A stretch of 64,000 nucleotides of DNA. It comes from Takakia lepidozioides. Lineage: Eukaryota; Streptophyta; Takakiopsida; Takakiales; Takakiaceae. The notes under the pieces are model-generated. The model was not told the origin of the DNA and did no database searches. It saw only the letters and a list, made by a program, of their open reading frames with translations. A program made the position numbers and the translations under genes. Where the stretch lies: NCBI GenBank assembly GCA_030704615.1, contig CM060732.1:56341053-56405052 (forward strand), given 5' to 3'. Below are positions 47,641 to 58,162 of the stretch, piece after piece (the stretch's first letter is position 1; each line of letters starts with the position of its first letter).

Positions 47641-48269
47641 GTAGAACGCTCCGCGTTTCGTGGTGAGGGGGAATTGAACTTAGCCGTTTGCTAGCCTCCC
47701 CTCTCCGCCAACGGAGCTGCTCCATCAACCCCTTCTCCATTCTCCGTTGTTCTTCTTCCATCTCCCTCTATTCGTCCCTCTCCGGTGGATGTGTTTCATT
47801 CCAATATCCCTTACGTGTAAGCTCTGCATGGTTTTTGCGAGCTCTTTCCAACAAATGCCTTTTCGCCTCCCCTTCTCTCTTCCTTGGATGGCTTCATCCC
47901 GACGGTGCTCTCTCTGGTGATCAGTGTTGCGCTTCCCGCTCGCTCTATAGGGTTTTCCAATACCCAGCTTGTCTCTTTCCTTTCAAGAGACAACTTGTTG
48001 GTTTCTGTGTAAGTTAGCTTACTGAGTCGCTCTCCTCGCTTCCCGCTGTCGCTTCACTGAAGTGTCCCAGTAACGTTCAGTCACCTTCTCTTCCGCGTGT
48101 AAGATGCCCCAGCAGCGGTTTATGATGCCAGCCTAGCTCTGGTCTGCGGTGCTGAAGATAAGTGCCTCTTCTCAGTCTTCCCCCCTCTCTCCTCCCTCGC
48201 TCCTCCTGCTCGCTGGTCTTGCGGTTACCCTCTCCCTTCTGTTCCTTCCATGTTGGTTTTTTGCGCTTC

Positions 48270-50129
48270 ATGGCCCCTAACACCAGAGCGGGTTTCGGTG
48301 GCCCCCTAGAGGCTCAGTATTTCGTCCTTGCAGACAACATAGAGACCGGCATAGAAGTGGAAACTTTAACATGATTCCTAGAAACGATCTTCTAGGTGCT
48401 GCTCCAATTTCTCCTCCTGGCAGACAGTCTGGTCAACAACTTATCTTGCGACATGGAAGTCATAAAAACCACTCTAAGTTACTATCCGAGCAAGGCATTT
48501 TGCTCCACTTCCCTGGGAGAGTAAGAGACCGTCAAATTGGGCTAAGATTTGAACTATAGAACATTTGGGAACAGATGAAGGCCTTACCCAACACTTCTGT
48601 CATCCGCTGGGAAGAGGTTTCTTTCCATAATGTTTAGTTCTGCTGAGTTCGCCACGAAGGCCTTGAAATTCAATGTCCGAAGGTCTAGCTTTCGGGTGCA
48701 CATTTTTCTTTGGTCGGTTGATTGGGGTCACAAGTTGGGGGTAACTTGCAAGCCAAGGGTCATTGCGATTCCATTTCTTCTGGCAACTACCTCCGCTCCC
48801 TGCCTGAGATAAATGCCCACTTCGGAGCGTACATTGGTACAATGAACGTCAATGACTTTGATAATGGGGATCTCGTTAGCATAGATTCTGATGCTAACTT
48901 CGACCATACGTGGGATTCTGGAGTTCCTAAGATTGTGGTATGGATGCCAGAGCAGACCAAAATCGATGCTTCTCTCAAGCTGCTGACGCTGGACAATTCA
49001 TTTATAACGGTGTCGGTGTTGGAGGAGTATCTGAATGTTCTCTGTCACTTGTGTCATAAGGAAGGACACTTCAAAGTTGACTACCCCTTAAATAAGAAAG
49101 CTAAAACCCCTAATTTGGCTTCTCCTTCTGTGGCAGCTGTTCAGGATACAGGAACAAAATTGAGGATGCAGGAAGCGGTGGCTTCTCCTAGTGTTGCCTC
49201 CTCGCTTGAAAGACCTCCTGCAAAAAAGCCAAGGGTGATATCTTCTACCCCCTACACCCCTAAACCCTTTTGTGTAAGGGAATTTCTAAGCTCCCCGGTG
49301 CTTATGATTGCCCGTTCCAGGATGGAGGCAGTCATTACAATCTGGCTGAGGGTGAGTTGGAGAACTTGGGTGCTTTTTGCAGCATGCTCAAGTCATTCCA
49401 AAGACTGGGCATCCCGGATGATCATTCGCCAGACGGTCCCGTCTCTGTGGGTATCCATGTCACTCCAGTTGTCTTCAGATTCTCATACGGCTCCCCAGCC
49501 ATTCTAACCACCGCCAACGATTCATTGGTTCTTGGATCTTCCCGGAAGATGTCCAATCCGAAATGGACATTATCCTGTCCAAGATTCATAGTATCTTCTT
49601 GGCCTATCTCCCTCATCTTACTATTTATGCTGAGACTCCTACTTTCTTTTGCTCTTTCCTCCACCAGTCATCTTCTGGCAATTATAACGTTCAGCTCCTT
49701 CCTACTATTCGATTCTTGGATCTGAAACAGCAGGACAGCTCCTCTTCCTCTCTGACCTGGTTGACTAGGAAACAGATCCCGATTGAGTTTGGTGATCTTG
49801 GCAATAAAAAGTTCCTTGCGGCTGTGTACAATGTGGGCATGTTGCTGGTTGAAGAGATACAATATGCTCAAAGGAATTTGCGCTCAGAGGAAGATCCTCC
49901 CTGCAATGACAAAATCTTTACTATTATAGATTTGGCTATTACTGCCCCTTCCCCGGTGAGCTCGATTTCTCTCTCTTGCTTTCTATCGTCTCTCCCCCTC
50001 TTCACCACTGTTCTATATTGTACTGGTGATAATCTGCAGATCTCAGATCTCACCAGGGTTTTCTCTATCTTATGTCGTTTCAAGGGTATTTTGCTCCCCA
50101 TCTGCTTCCAGTCAGGTCTTCTCAACTGA
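48270..50129 (+). pseudogene. LINE ORF1 (zinc-knuckle nucleic-acid-binding protein)
   Basis: From ATG 48270 (MAPNTRAGFGGPLEA) frames alternate. The segment 48722-49507 contains GVPKIVVWMPEQ, SVLEEYLNVLCHLCHKEGHF with a CCHC knuckle whose last Cys is Tyr, then a Pro/Ser/Lys-rich tail. A further stretch runs to 50129. The layout matches plant L1-type ORF1, which binds the element RNA. Several shifts and stops make it a pseudogene. Confidence 0.65.
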
Positions 50130-50279
50130 ACCTGCAATTCGTTGCAGTTTTGTTTTGTTGGAGAGGTTGTCACTTTCTCTTGGGTATTTGGCTGCTTTGT
50201 CTTAGATATTTCTGTCCTTATATCCATCTCCACCTTATTGTCGATGTCTCCTTCCAACCATCAAATCATGGTATGATCT

Positions 50280-50790
50280 CCATGGGCTGCCAATACTTTA
50301 ATCCTGTAGACATGACTTGGTCTCTACACTCTTCGGAACATTCGGGGTATGGGTTCGGATACCACCAGCCCAAGAGAAGAAGGGTTAAACTTTGGGCTTC
50401 TTCCTTTCTCTCCTCCTCCGCGATAATCTTCCTTCAAGAAACTAAGCTTGATGATAGCAAGATCAGCTCTATTGTAATAGTTTTTGGCCCCCCCATGTGG
50501 CATGGTGGAACCCTACGGTTTCATCTTCACGTGGTGGGACTACCGTTCTGGTCTCTCCTCCCATTGCTCCCGCCATTAAAGACTTCAGATTTGGATTCAA
50601 GGTCGTGTGCAATGTGTTTTCACTGAGCTTTCTTCTCCCTTTGGTGAAACTGCTTTTATTAATGTCTACGCTCCCAACCTCTCTCTTGAAAGGGCATCCC
50701 TATGGGACAATATCAAAGAAAAGGTTATTGAATTTCCACACATCCTTAATTGGGTTCTTGCTGGAGACTTTAACATGGTGGAAAATTTTG
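50280..50790 (+). pseudogene. LINE ORF2 endonuclease, N-terminal part
   Basis: APE-type endonuclease signatures in alternating frames: FLQETKLDDSKI, VYAPNLSLERASLWDNI and VLAGDFNMVEN. The last is cut after GAAAATTTTG by the MULE and resumes at 62335 as FADRLAHSS. The endonuclease nicks target DNA for target-primed reverse transcription. Confidence 0.85.
50782..50790. repeat. 9-bp target-site duplication, left
   Basis: AAAATTTTG, identical to 62326-62334; part of the LINE endonuclease codons. Confidence 0.92.
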
Positions 50791-51019
50791 GAGGTAGCCT
50801 ATACTATATGTGCACACAAATGCATGCATATGGAGGAATGTATGCGTGCATACAAATTTTAGATATGCATAAGAACAATTTTATATGCACAACACTTAAA
50901 TAAGGGTACCCAAAAAAAAAGAAAAAAAGATTGTGATTCATCTTAGGGTCCGTAGTCAAAATATCAAAAGATGGATAAGAACATTTTATATAGAATATTT
51001 TATATTCATTGTATTACTA

Positions 51020-51375
51020 TTCCACATGGGTGAGTGTAGGAATGGGAGAGGAACATGTTGCTTTTATGGCTTTCCAACATGAGAAAAAAGGTCGAAAAAT
51101 TAAAAAGTGACGAGGCACGGCTCTTTATTAGATACAAACGGTGAAGGTACGGGCTCTTCCAATGGTGGGAGTCTAGTTTGAAGTTTAGAATGGAGCAATG
51201 CTCAGGGAATGCTAGGGAGCTTGACAATGTGATGAAGATGGTCCGCCTGTGCATTTGGGTAGTAAATGGCGATGGCCCGCAAGGGAATTCAATTTTACAA
51301 AAAAGACTATTAATTGGTAATCGAACCCGCAATCTTATAACTTAATAAACATAATCCTTACCAAACCACCACCCA
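51020..51375 (-). mobile_element. tRNA-derived SINE, minus strand
   Basis: Minus-strand A box TGGTTTGGTAAGG and B box GCGGGTTCGATTACC about 35 nt apart (51360-51310), followed by a body running towards 51020. It lies inside the MULE near its left end. Confidence 0.6.
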
Positions 51376-51439
51376 TTTAATCTTATTATATAGGTTTTGC
51401 AGTATTTATATATCTATCTTCTGAAACATTTTTATTTTA

Positions 51440-51540
51440 CAAAAACATAATGTCCATCAGAGATAGAACCCACAACCGATCGGGTATCAAGCCTAGTTCA
51501 TACCACTACACTACCCATTCAGACTTGAAACACCAATGAA
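51440..51540 (-). mobile_element. tRNA-derived SINE head, minus strand
   Basis: Minus-strand A-box-like TAGTGTAGTGGTATGAAC and B-box-like TGTGGGTTCTATCTC (51515-51465). A second, shorter tRNA-like unit beside the previous SINE, with a more degenerate B box. Confidence 0.45.
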
Positions 51541-51883
51541 ATGAAACAGTAATGAAATAAAAATAGTCACCTTGTGTGTACATAACATGCCACAATACTC
51601 ATAAGGGTTGATCTTACTAATGATGAAATTTGATAGTGCTGAAGTGCACGTCGAACTTGCATTCAGGTAAAGGGATCTATGAAATGCAATAGAGATCTAT
51701 GTACAAACTATTACATAGATAAATCAAATGACATAAAGATAACATGAAATCTGATTTTAACACCATGTTATTTGCCCCATTTGTTTTACCTTACACTAGA
51801 GAGAAATACATGTATCATAAAAAATAACCAAAAATTCGGACTAACAATGAGGACAATGTATTGTATATGTAATTTCTAATTAC

Positions 51884-54800
51884 CTACATAACATCATCAG
51901 CTGATACTTCATCATCCGTGTCATAAGCCTGTGATTCAGAGGCATACACATCCATGAAAGCCTCAACTCTACGCAACCTATCCACGGATTGTCCAACAAT
52001 AGCTGCTCTTCGGTCAAACAATAGATCATTGGAAAGACCTACATCACGTTGTTGATATATTGAATGCAAAGCTTGGGACTCGGCATACGAAGATAGATAA
52101 AACGATGAAAGAGGACTTTGGGGTAGACTATCGTAGATGGTCCGCACAATCCCATCACTGCATCACACATACATGTATACTTATGTTAACAAATCAAATG
52201 GGAATGGTTTGCTTTGCAAATAATATAGAGATTGCAACAAAGGGAATGGAGGCGAGACATACTCACTAGGAAGTACTGCCGAGATGAAGACCAAGCTTGC
52301 GCGCCACCTTAGGAGCGGGGGGTTCCAACAAACTCACAGGACGTTGAATGGTTGGAGTTACCACAGATGAAACCAAAACATGTTGAGTATTTTGAAGTGC
52401 AGAGAGACGTGCTGCATACAACGTCTGGTCCCCCTCAAGACCAAATACGTGACGTCCAAACTCGCGGGCAGCAATAAATGTAGAACCTGCAGGAAAAAAA
52501 CATGCAATGATGATACTATATCGGATAACAGTTAATGATCATGAATCAGCTCAGAAGATTTTAATTACAAAATGGAGACCGATGCAAACCTGTGACAGCT
52601 GTGAGATCCAAAATGCGGAAGCCAGGAGGTGAGCATGTCTCCAACAACACTTGCATGAAGGCGGGACTACGGTCTCGCGCACCCCTCCAGGCTTGTTGAG
52701 GAGTTTGCATGGGTAGTGCAACATCTGGAATGTGGTTGTAGATGGCATCCAACTCAACAGGGTCTGCAAGGGGGTCCACAACTTTGCCAGACTCACACAG
52801 TTTGAATAGTCCTCCTTGCTTGGTGAGGACAGGGACGTGGAAGAACATGGTCTATTAGACGTGCCATTTCCACAAAAACAGTGCACCCAGATAGTAGGAA
52901 GATGAAACATCAAACAATGAGATATTGAAGAGGGATGATTATTACCTTTCATGTCTGAGTGTGTAGAGGGGTGGTATTGATGCAAATATATTTCCTTGAT
53001 AATACGGAAATAGAGCTGCCCCTGGAGTAAGAAAAGAGCTCCAATGCAAAGGAATCATCGGAGCCCTGCAAGAACACCAAGCATCCATTGTCATCCAACA
53101 GGTCATTAGCAATGGAGAATGCATACTCCCAATACCGTTTATCAAAAGCATTCCAGGGAGGAACCTGTACACCATCCAAACAGCCCTGTACAGGCATTCC
53201 TATTGGGCAGTCCACGATGATCATGTCCATAGCCACAGGCACGCTTTTTCCATCCACAACACTAGACCAAGTTCCTGGCAACTGCAAACAACATACAGAA
53301 AATGTAGGAGTCAATAGCCAGATGATGAGGATATAAAAACATCGAAGAATTCCTTACATTCAAGTTTGTTTGTTGGGGGAAACTCACATTTTTTAAGAAC
53401 TCCATGAGCTCTTTCAAGGTCGCATCAGGAGATGTACTTGAGGCCTCCACCATATCAATGAAATGAGTAGGCATGATCTTCATGCGATACATGCTAGGTG
53501 CACCACCAGAAAATGACACTGCACTGTAAGGATATTCGCCTACCTTTGGCTTGTTTTCTCGAGTAGTAGGTGCAGGCACTACAACCAACTGATTTGAAGG
53601 ATGTGAAGAACTACCAATAGGACCAGCAATAGAAGCCACACCTGCATTGATATCCGCACCTTTTCTTTTTCGTGATTTGCGTTTTGGTACACCCACAACG
53701 GCAGGGACCACTTGGGCTACAGCGTCAGCGGCCTGTGTAGCAATCTGTTCTGCATGCTCCAGATCAAGAATAGGGACTTCAGTGGAGATACCCCCTTCCT
53801 CACTCACTGATTGCCTGCGAACACATTCCTTATGAAGTCCCATTTCTGCATAGGGGATAGTACCCTTGGGCATATCCAAGTACCAACCCCCCCCCCCCCC
53901 TTCCCGGTGTTCCACACCCCAATCTTCCTCAATTGCAGGTGTGTACATGGAAGCTTGTTGAGCACCAAACTTCCAGGCCATCAGAAACTTGGGCTCAGCC
54001 TTAAGTCGATCACTCGGTACAAGCACAAATCTCATGTACCTAAAATACAAACACATTCAAAGTTATTGTGGAGACAAATATTTATGCAACATGTTCAACA
54101 ATTGAACAAGCACATTAAGAAACATGTATATCCCAATGTACTAGAAATACTTGAAGCATAGACATTTTTGACTTACAAGGTGTATACACTATCCATGTAC
54201 AATGCAATGGAAAGATGGTACCTGAATAAAATCCGTCTCACCACCTTCTCCCCACCTGTTTGTTGTTCCCAATCATTGCCTCTGAATGGCCCCTTTGGCA
54301 ATGAGAACTCTCTATGAAACAACTCATTGAAATGAGTCATCTTCCATGTATCCATGTAGTCTCCCAGACTCTCACTCTCTCCTTCCTCCAAGGCAACATG
54401 AAATTGGCCAAGCTGAGTGGTGTACAAGGCAAACTGAGCCAAGGCAACCTTGCGAAGCTGCCAGAAAATACAGTCAATTAAATAACTATGTTAATGTGTC
54501 ATCAACAAAATGAATTAATTGCATTGAGAAGATAGTGATTGTATATGTACCTGCCACCAAAAAGTCCTTCTATTCAGCCAAGGATCAAGTGTTGGCCCAC
54601 TGATAGGCCCGAGTGGAAAAAAAAATTACGGTCGTGAAGTGTTTGGTCTTCATTCCATATATGTAGTCATTCCACCTTTTCTTCAGGATCCACCCGGGCG
54701 GTAGCAATGTTCACCATTTTCTCTTGGGTCATTTCCTCTGATCCTGCCTTTACACGTGACCAATGCAGTTTAAGTTCTTGGAGAAACCCCTCTCCAAGGG

Positions 54801-55988
54801 TTGGATCAGCAATAGGAAGCAACTTCATAAGTTGACTCTTGTGTTGCTCCCTTGCTTTCAATCCAGCCTGTCTCATTGTATCTTCAAGGCCCTCTTGACT
54901 CTTTGGCCCCTCAGCAAGTTTGTAAGCTTCCCCCACCATGCGTTGGGCCTCAACAATACTATGCTGCCAAAAGAACCAAAACAGTTCATAACATGAACCA
55001 GAGGTGAATATTGTCTATGGATGCAAAGAATGAAACTTGGTTAAGACATAATGTTACCTTGTACAAAATCTCTGTCATTGCATGGACTATCAGGTTATAC
55101 CAAGTCTTTCCTGCTTTCTTGATGCATTCGTCGTATTGCTCTTTCCTCAATACATTCTTCCATTCAGAGACAGGTGTAAGGCCAATCATATTGACCTTGC
55201 AAACTAAGTGCACAAATTTGGATGTAACATGTGCCCTCTCTGTTGCCCTGCACATATAAAATATGATCATTAGAAAGAAGATGTGTATATGTACATCCAT
55301 TGAGCAAGAACATGACAACATTGAACATGAAAGTAAATGAAGAATAGAAAGGAAACTCACACATTCACTCCATCCATTATGGACCTGAGGGAACCACGAT
55401 TTTCAATGTCCGCATTGAGTACCCAACTTGTCACACAGACATGTCTTGACAAGTTGGCCCCATGAACTTCATTGATATAGGGATACCATGCTTGAAGCCT
55501 TGATTCCCATCCCAGACATGAAACATCTTCCCCCAAAGATGATGCAACTTTGGCTTGGACTCAAGATACTTCTCAAACTCATCATTGATTGTTTTCCAAT
55601 GACTATCCCATGTAGAGATGATATCAGGACCTACATCTATAGTAGATCCATCAATCCCCTCAACAGAAACATAGAACACGGCTGCTCCTGGATGGTATCT
55701 AGAATAGAAGTCTCCTCTAAGCTTTTGGCAAGGGCGGGCCTAACAACTTGAAATCATGCGACACAATAGAATGTCCATAACTCCATCCTCAATGAGGAGG
55801 GACCTGAAAGTTACATTAAGATCTTGTTTCTTTTCCAGAATAATTGTCTGTTTGGCATCTAGAGAAAGAAGATCACTAGATGTTGTATCCTCTTCATACT
55901 CATCTGCCCCCCAATTCCCTGCATCAATGTCGTCAATAATGGTTGCAAGTGTCCCGGCCTCCACAGCTTCAATTGTAGTAGTAATTTC
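51884..55988 (-). pseudogene. Nine-exon MULE cargo gene with C-terminal methyltransferase
   Basis: Exons inferred from GT-AG sites and phase: 55988-55361, 55247-55058, 54963-54551, 54457-54177, 54039-53358, 53281-52946, 52851-52590, 52486-52267, 52157-51884. The N-terminal 500-odd residues match no family I know (motifs WKNVLRKEQYDECIKKAGK, LDPWLNRRTFWWQ, VVRRILFRYHLSIALYMDS, FLMAWKFGAQQASMY), followed by a Lys/Arg-rich, NLS-like stretch (PKRKSRKRKG at about 53680). The 3' half is a permuted SAM methyltransferase. Lesions: TAG at 55740, one-base shifts near 55510, 54680 and a T run near 54622, and a frame break with TGA at 52949. Introns remain intact, so decay is recent or partly assembly error. 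The gene is divergent from the transposase. Confidence 0.75.
52267..53281 (-). pseudogene. Beta-class (N6_N4_Mtase-like) methyltransferase domain
   Basis: Motifs appear in permuted beta-class order. Motif IV: MDMIIVDCPIGMP (about 53210), with DCPI replacing the usual DPPY/SPPY. A motif VI-like strand: LLDDNGCLVFLQ. Motif X: PAFMQVLLETCSPPG. Motif I: RILDLTAVTG joined by splicing (intron 52487-52589) to STFIAAREFGRH. Motif II: VFGLEGDQTLYAARL. This is the pattern of bacterial N4-cytosine/N6-adenine DNA methylases (LDPFAGSGTT..A...GR..IGIE.D..Y). The SAM-binding half is well conserved. The altered catalytic tetrapeptide means activity cannot be assumed. RNA or protein substrates are not excluded. 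Confidence 0.78.
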
Positions 55989-56199
55989 CTAATTCCATAG
56001 ACCAAAACAGTTCAAGATGTCAGTGTATGAGAAGAGCACATGTGTGAATGTATAATATGTAAAAAGAGCAGTTCAGTGTCATGGTTGCATGAAGAAAACA
56101 AATGAATTTGGACAGTCAACTAATTCCATGAATATCCTTGTCTTTCAAAGCTTACAACTTGGAGCAGAATACAAGCCTGAGCATCCCGACAGAGGACCT

Positions 56200-56950
56200 C
56201 CGACCACCTACGTCGGCGCATCCATGGAAGGGAGGTTGTAGCCAAACATACATGAGCACCTTGAAAGATCAAATTAGGCCTATGGAAGCATGTGGAGTTG
56301 TGGAGGTGGCAATGTAGATGCTTTGAGATACTTGAATACTGTGATCAACCAAAATAGGGAAGGTTCCCCAAGCGTCTGCGCCGACGGAGGTGGCAGCCTC
56401 GACACTTGGAGCTTAAGTAACACAAGGAATATACAACAAAAAAAACCAAGCTCCAAGTGTCTCCGCCGGCGGAGACGCTTGCAGGAGGTTCCTGAAACCT
56501 ATGAGCTGAGCAAAAAAAAATGTACTCAATGGGTATGCGCCGGCGGATATGCCAGCGCAGCCCGCTCGGAGCATCAACAACTTTTGAGCATGCGAAAAAA
56601 CAAAGGAGATGGAAAAGGGAAGAACTTCGTGAAACATTTGAGCAGCCCTGCTTGCACAGGTATGCGCCAGCGGATACGCCAGCCCAACCCGCTCGGAGCA
56701 TCAGCAACGTATGAGCATGCAAAAAAATAAACGGGATGGGAGTAGAGGAGCACTTCCTGAAACATGTGAGCATCCCAGCTCCAACGGTATGCGCCGGCGG
56801 AGGTGGCAGCCCAGCCCTTCCAAGCATCAGAAAAAACCAAGGGGAATGAGTTGTCTCCACCGGCGGAGACGGTTGTGTGTATGTGTGGAGATTCGCAAAC
56901 TTGTGAGAGTTGAAGTGACTTAGGCATCTGCGCCGGCGGAGGTGCTAGAT
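56200..56950. repeat. GC-rich palindromic repeats between divergent MULE genes
   Basis: At least eight GCGCCGGCGGA-type sites lie at about 56378, 56459, 56534, 56661, 56788, 56853, 56930 and 56975. The site at 56459-56476 is a perfect 18-bp palindrome (GTCTCCGCC plus its complement) with a one-mismatch copy at 56853-56870. Starts 56534, 56661 and 56788 are 127 bp apart and begin nearly identical units (TATGCGCC(G/A)GCGGA...CTCGGAGCATCA). The flanks are AT-rich, so these sites stand out. Confidence 0.88.
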
Positions 56951-58162
56951 TAGGAGCAGCTTGGTGGGGCTTATGCGATGGCGCATATGCCTAAGTGCAG
57001 ATCATGAAAAAAAACAAAACTACAGCTTACCTTCTCCGTCCGCAGCTTGCCTCTACCACCACCACCACCAGCAACGCCTCCCCCTCAAGTGTCCTTCTTC
57101 CTCCCCATCGCCGCAACAGCTCGTTGCCTCGGGGTGGTATGGTATAAGGCCGAGATGCGGCGCCTCCGTCTCCTCTTCGCAACGGGAGTCTCCAGGGTGT
57201 AGAGACTAGAGACGTGTTAAGTGCTTGTGTAGTTTGTGTGTGTTTGTTTGGGGGAGTGGCAAGGGATAATGTGCAAGTATACTAGACTACGTTAGTGTAG
57301 TAATGATACCGGGTTAGTCATGTGGTAATGGCAACAAGTTTAACTGAATAAAAATAGTTTATTAACAAAAAAGTAGAGGTTGTTTCATTGAATAGAGCAT
57401 GGCTTGGTGGTAAGGTTGTGGAGTATTTTCCACTAGGTTGCGGGTTCAAACCTATGCCCGCCAAGGAGAGCGGGGGGGAAGGGGGGCGAGGGCGTAGCCA
57501 AGGCCAAATTGGCCAAATCTGAAATGTGAACCTTTTTTATACACTCTGGCGTTAGTGCTTTTTGGACTACATGGGTTACACGTGGATCCTCAGAAGATGG
57601 TTGTACGATTGACATGTTACTTTGTGGCGGCGCCTTCATAATACAATATAAAGTAAGTGATAAAGTAACTAAATATTTTGTTATGGGTGTCTTAATCAAT
57701 TTATTGGTTTTAGAGTCAATTGTCGCCACAAATACTTGTACTCATTACTCATACATGAGTAATCAAAGAACAAATCAACATACATGTCATGGGATTTGAT
57801 TGTAAATAAATTGTGTCATCCAGTGTGTTAGTTCATAGTTGGACGATTAATCAACGATTGGTTGTAAAATAAATGGAAACATGTAGAGCATTTATGTTTC
57901 ATATGCTCATAAGAAGAAGGCAGTACATTGGATTCTAAGATCTCAACAATGGCGCCGTCGTCTTAAAAATAGGGGATAGTCCATTTAGTTGTTTCTGTCA
58001 GAGAATAATATGGATGGAGCACATGCCTCAAAAAATTTGGACCTTCTGGATTGATGATACACATAAGTAATGTAAGCCATTTAATGTATTTGCATAAGGT
58101 CTTGCAAGATGTGCGCTTTCATTCATTTTGCATCTTCTCTCAAACTTTGAGGGCATTACCAA
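56951..58162. other. Leader region of the MULE transposase
   Basis: Contains a CCACCACCA-rich stretch (57050-57075), the SINE at 57380 and AT-rich sequence before ATG 58163. No exon could be assigned. Confidence 0.4.
57380..57550 (+). mobile_element. tRNA-derived SINE
   Basis: A box TGGCTTGGTGGTAAGG (57391), B box GCGGGTTCAAACCTATGCCCGCC (about 57440, closing a short stem), then a G-rich body ending in a T run near 57537. Inserted upstream of the transposase gene. Confidence 0.65.

Larger units (their letters stand above)
47640..50790 (+). mobile_element. LINE (non-LTR retrotransposon), 5' part
   Basis: The left half of a LINE interrupted by the MULE at 50791. It contains a pyrimidine-rich leader (47690-48270), an ORF1 region and the endonuclease part of ORF2. 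It continues at 62335 in the same reading frame. The exact 5' end is not defined. Confidence 0.82.

Noticed and set aside
56345-56927. Long minus- and plus-strand ORFs in the 127-bp palindromic repeats
   Set aside because: Repetitive translations (AGISAGAY and similar) produced by the GC-rich units; they lie outside the spliced methyltransferase gene.
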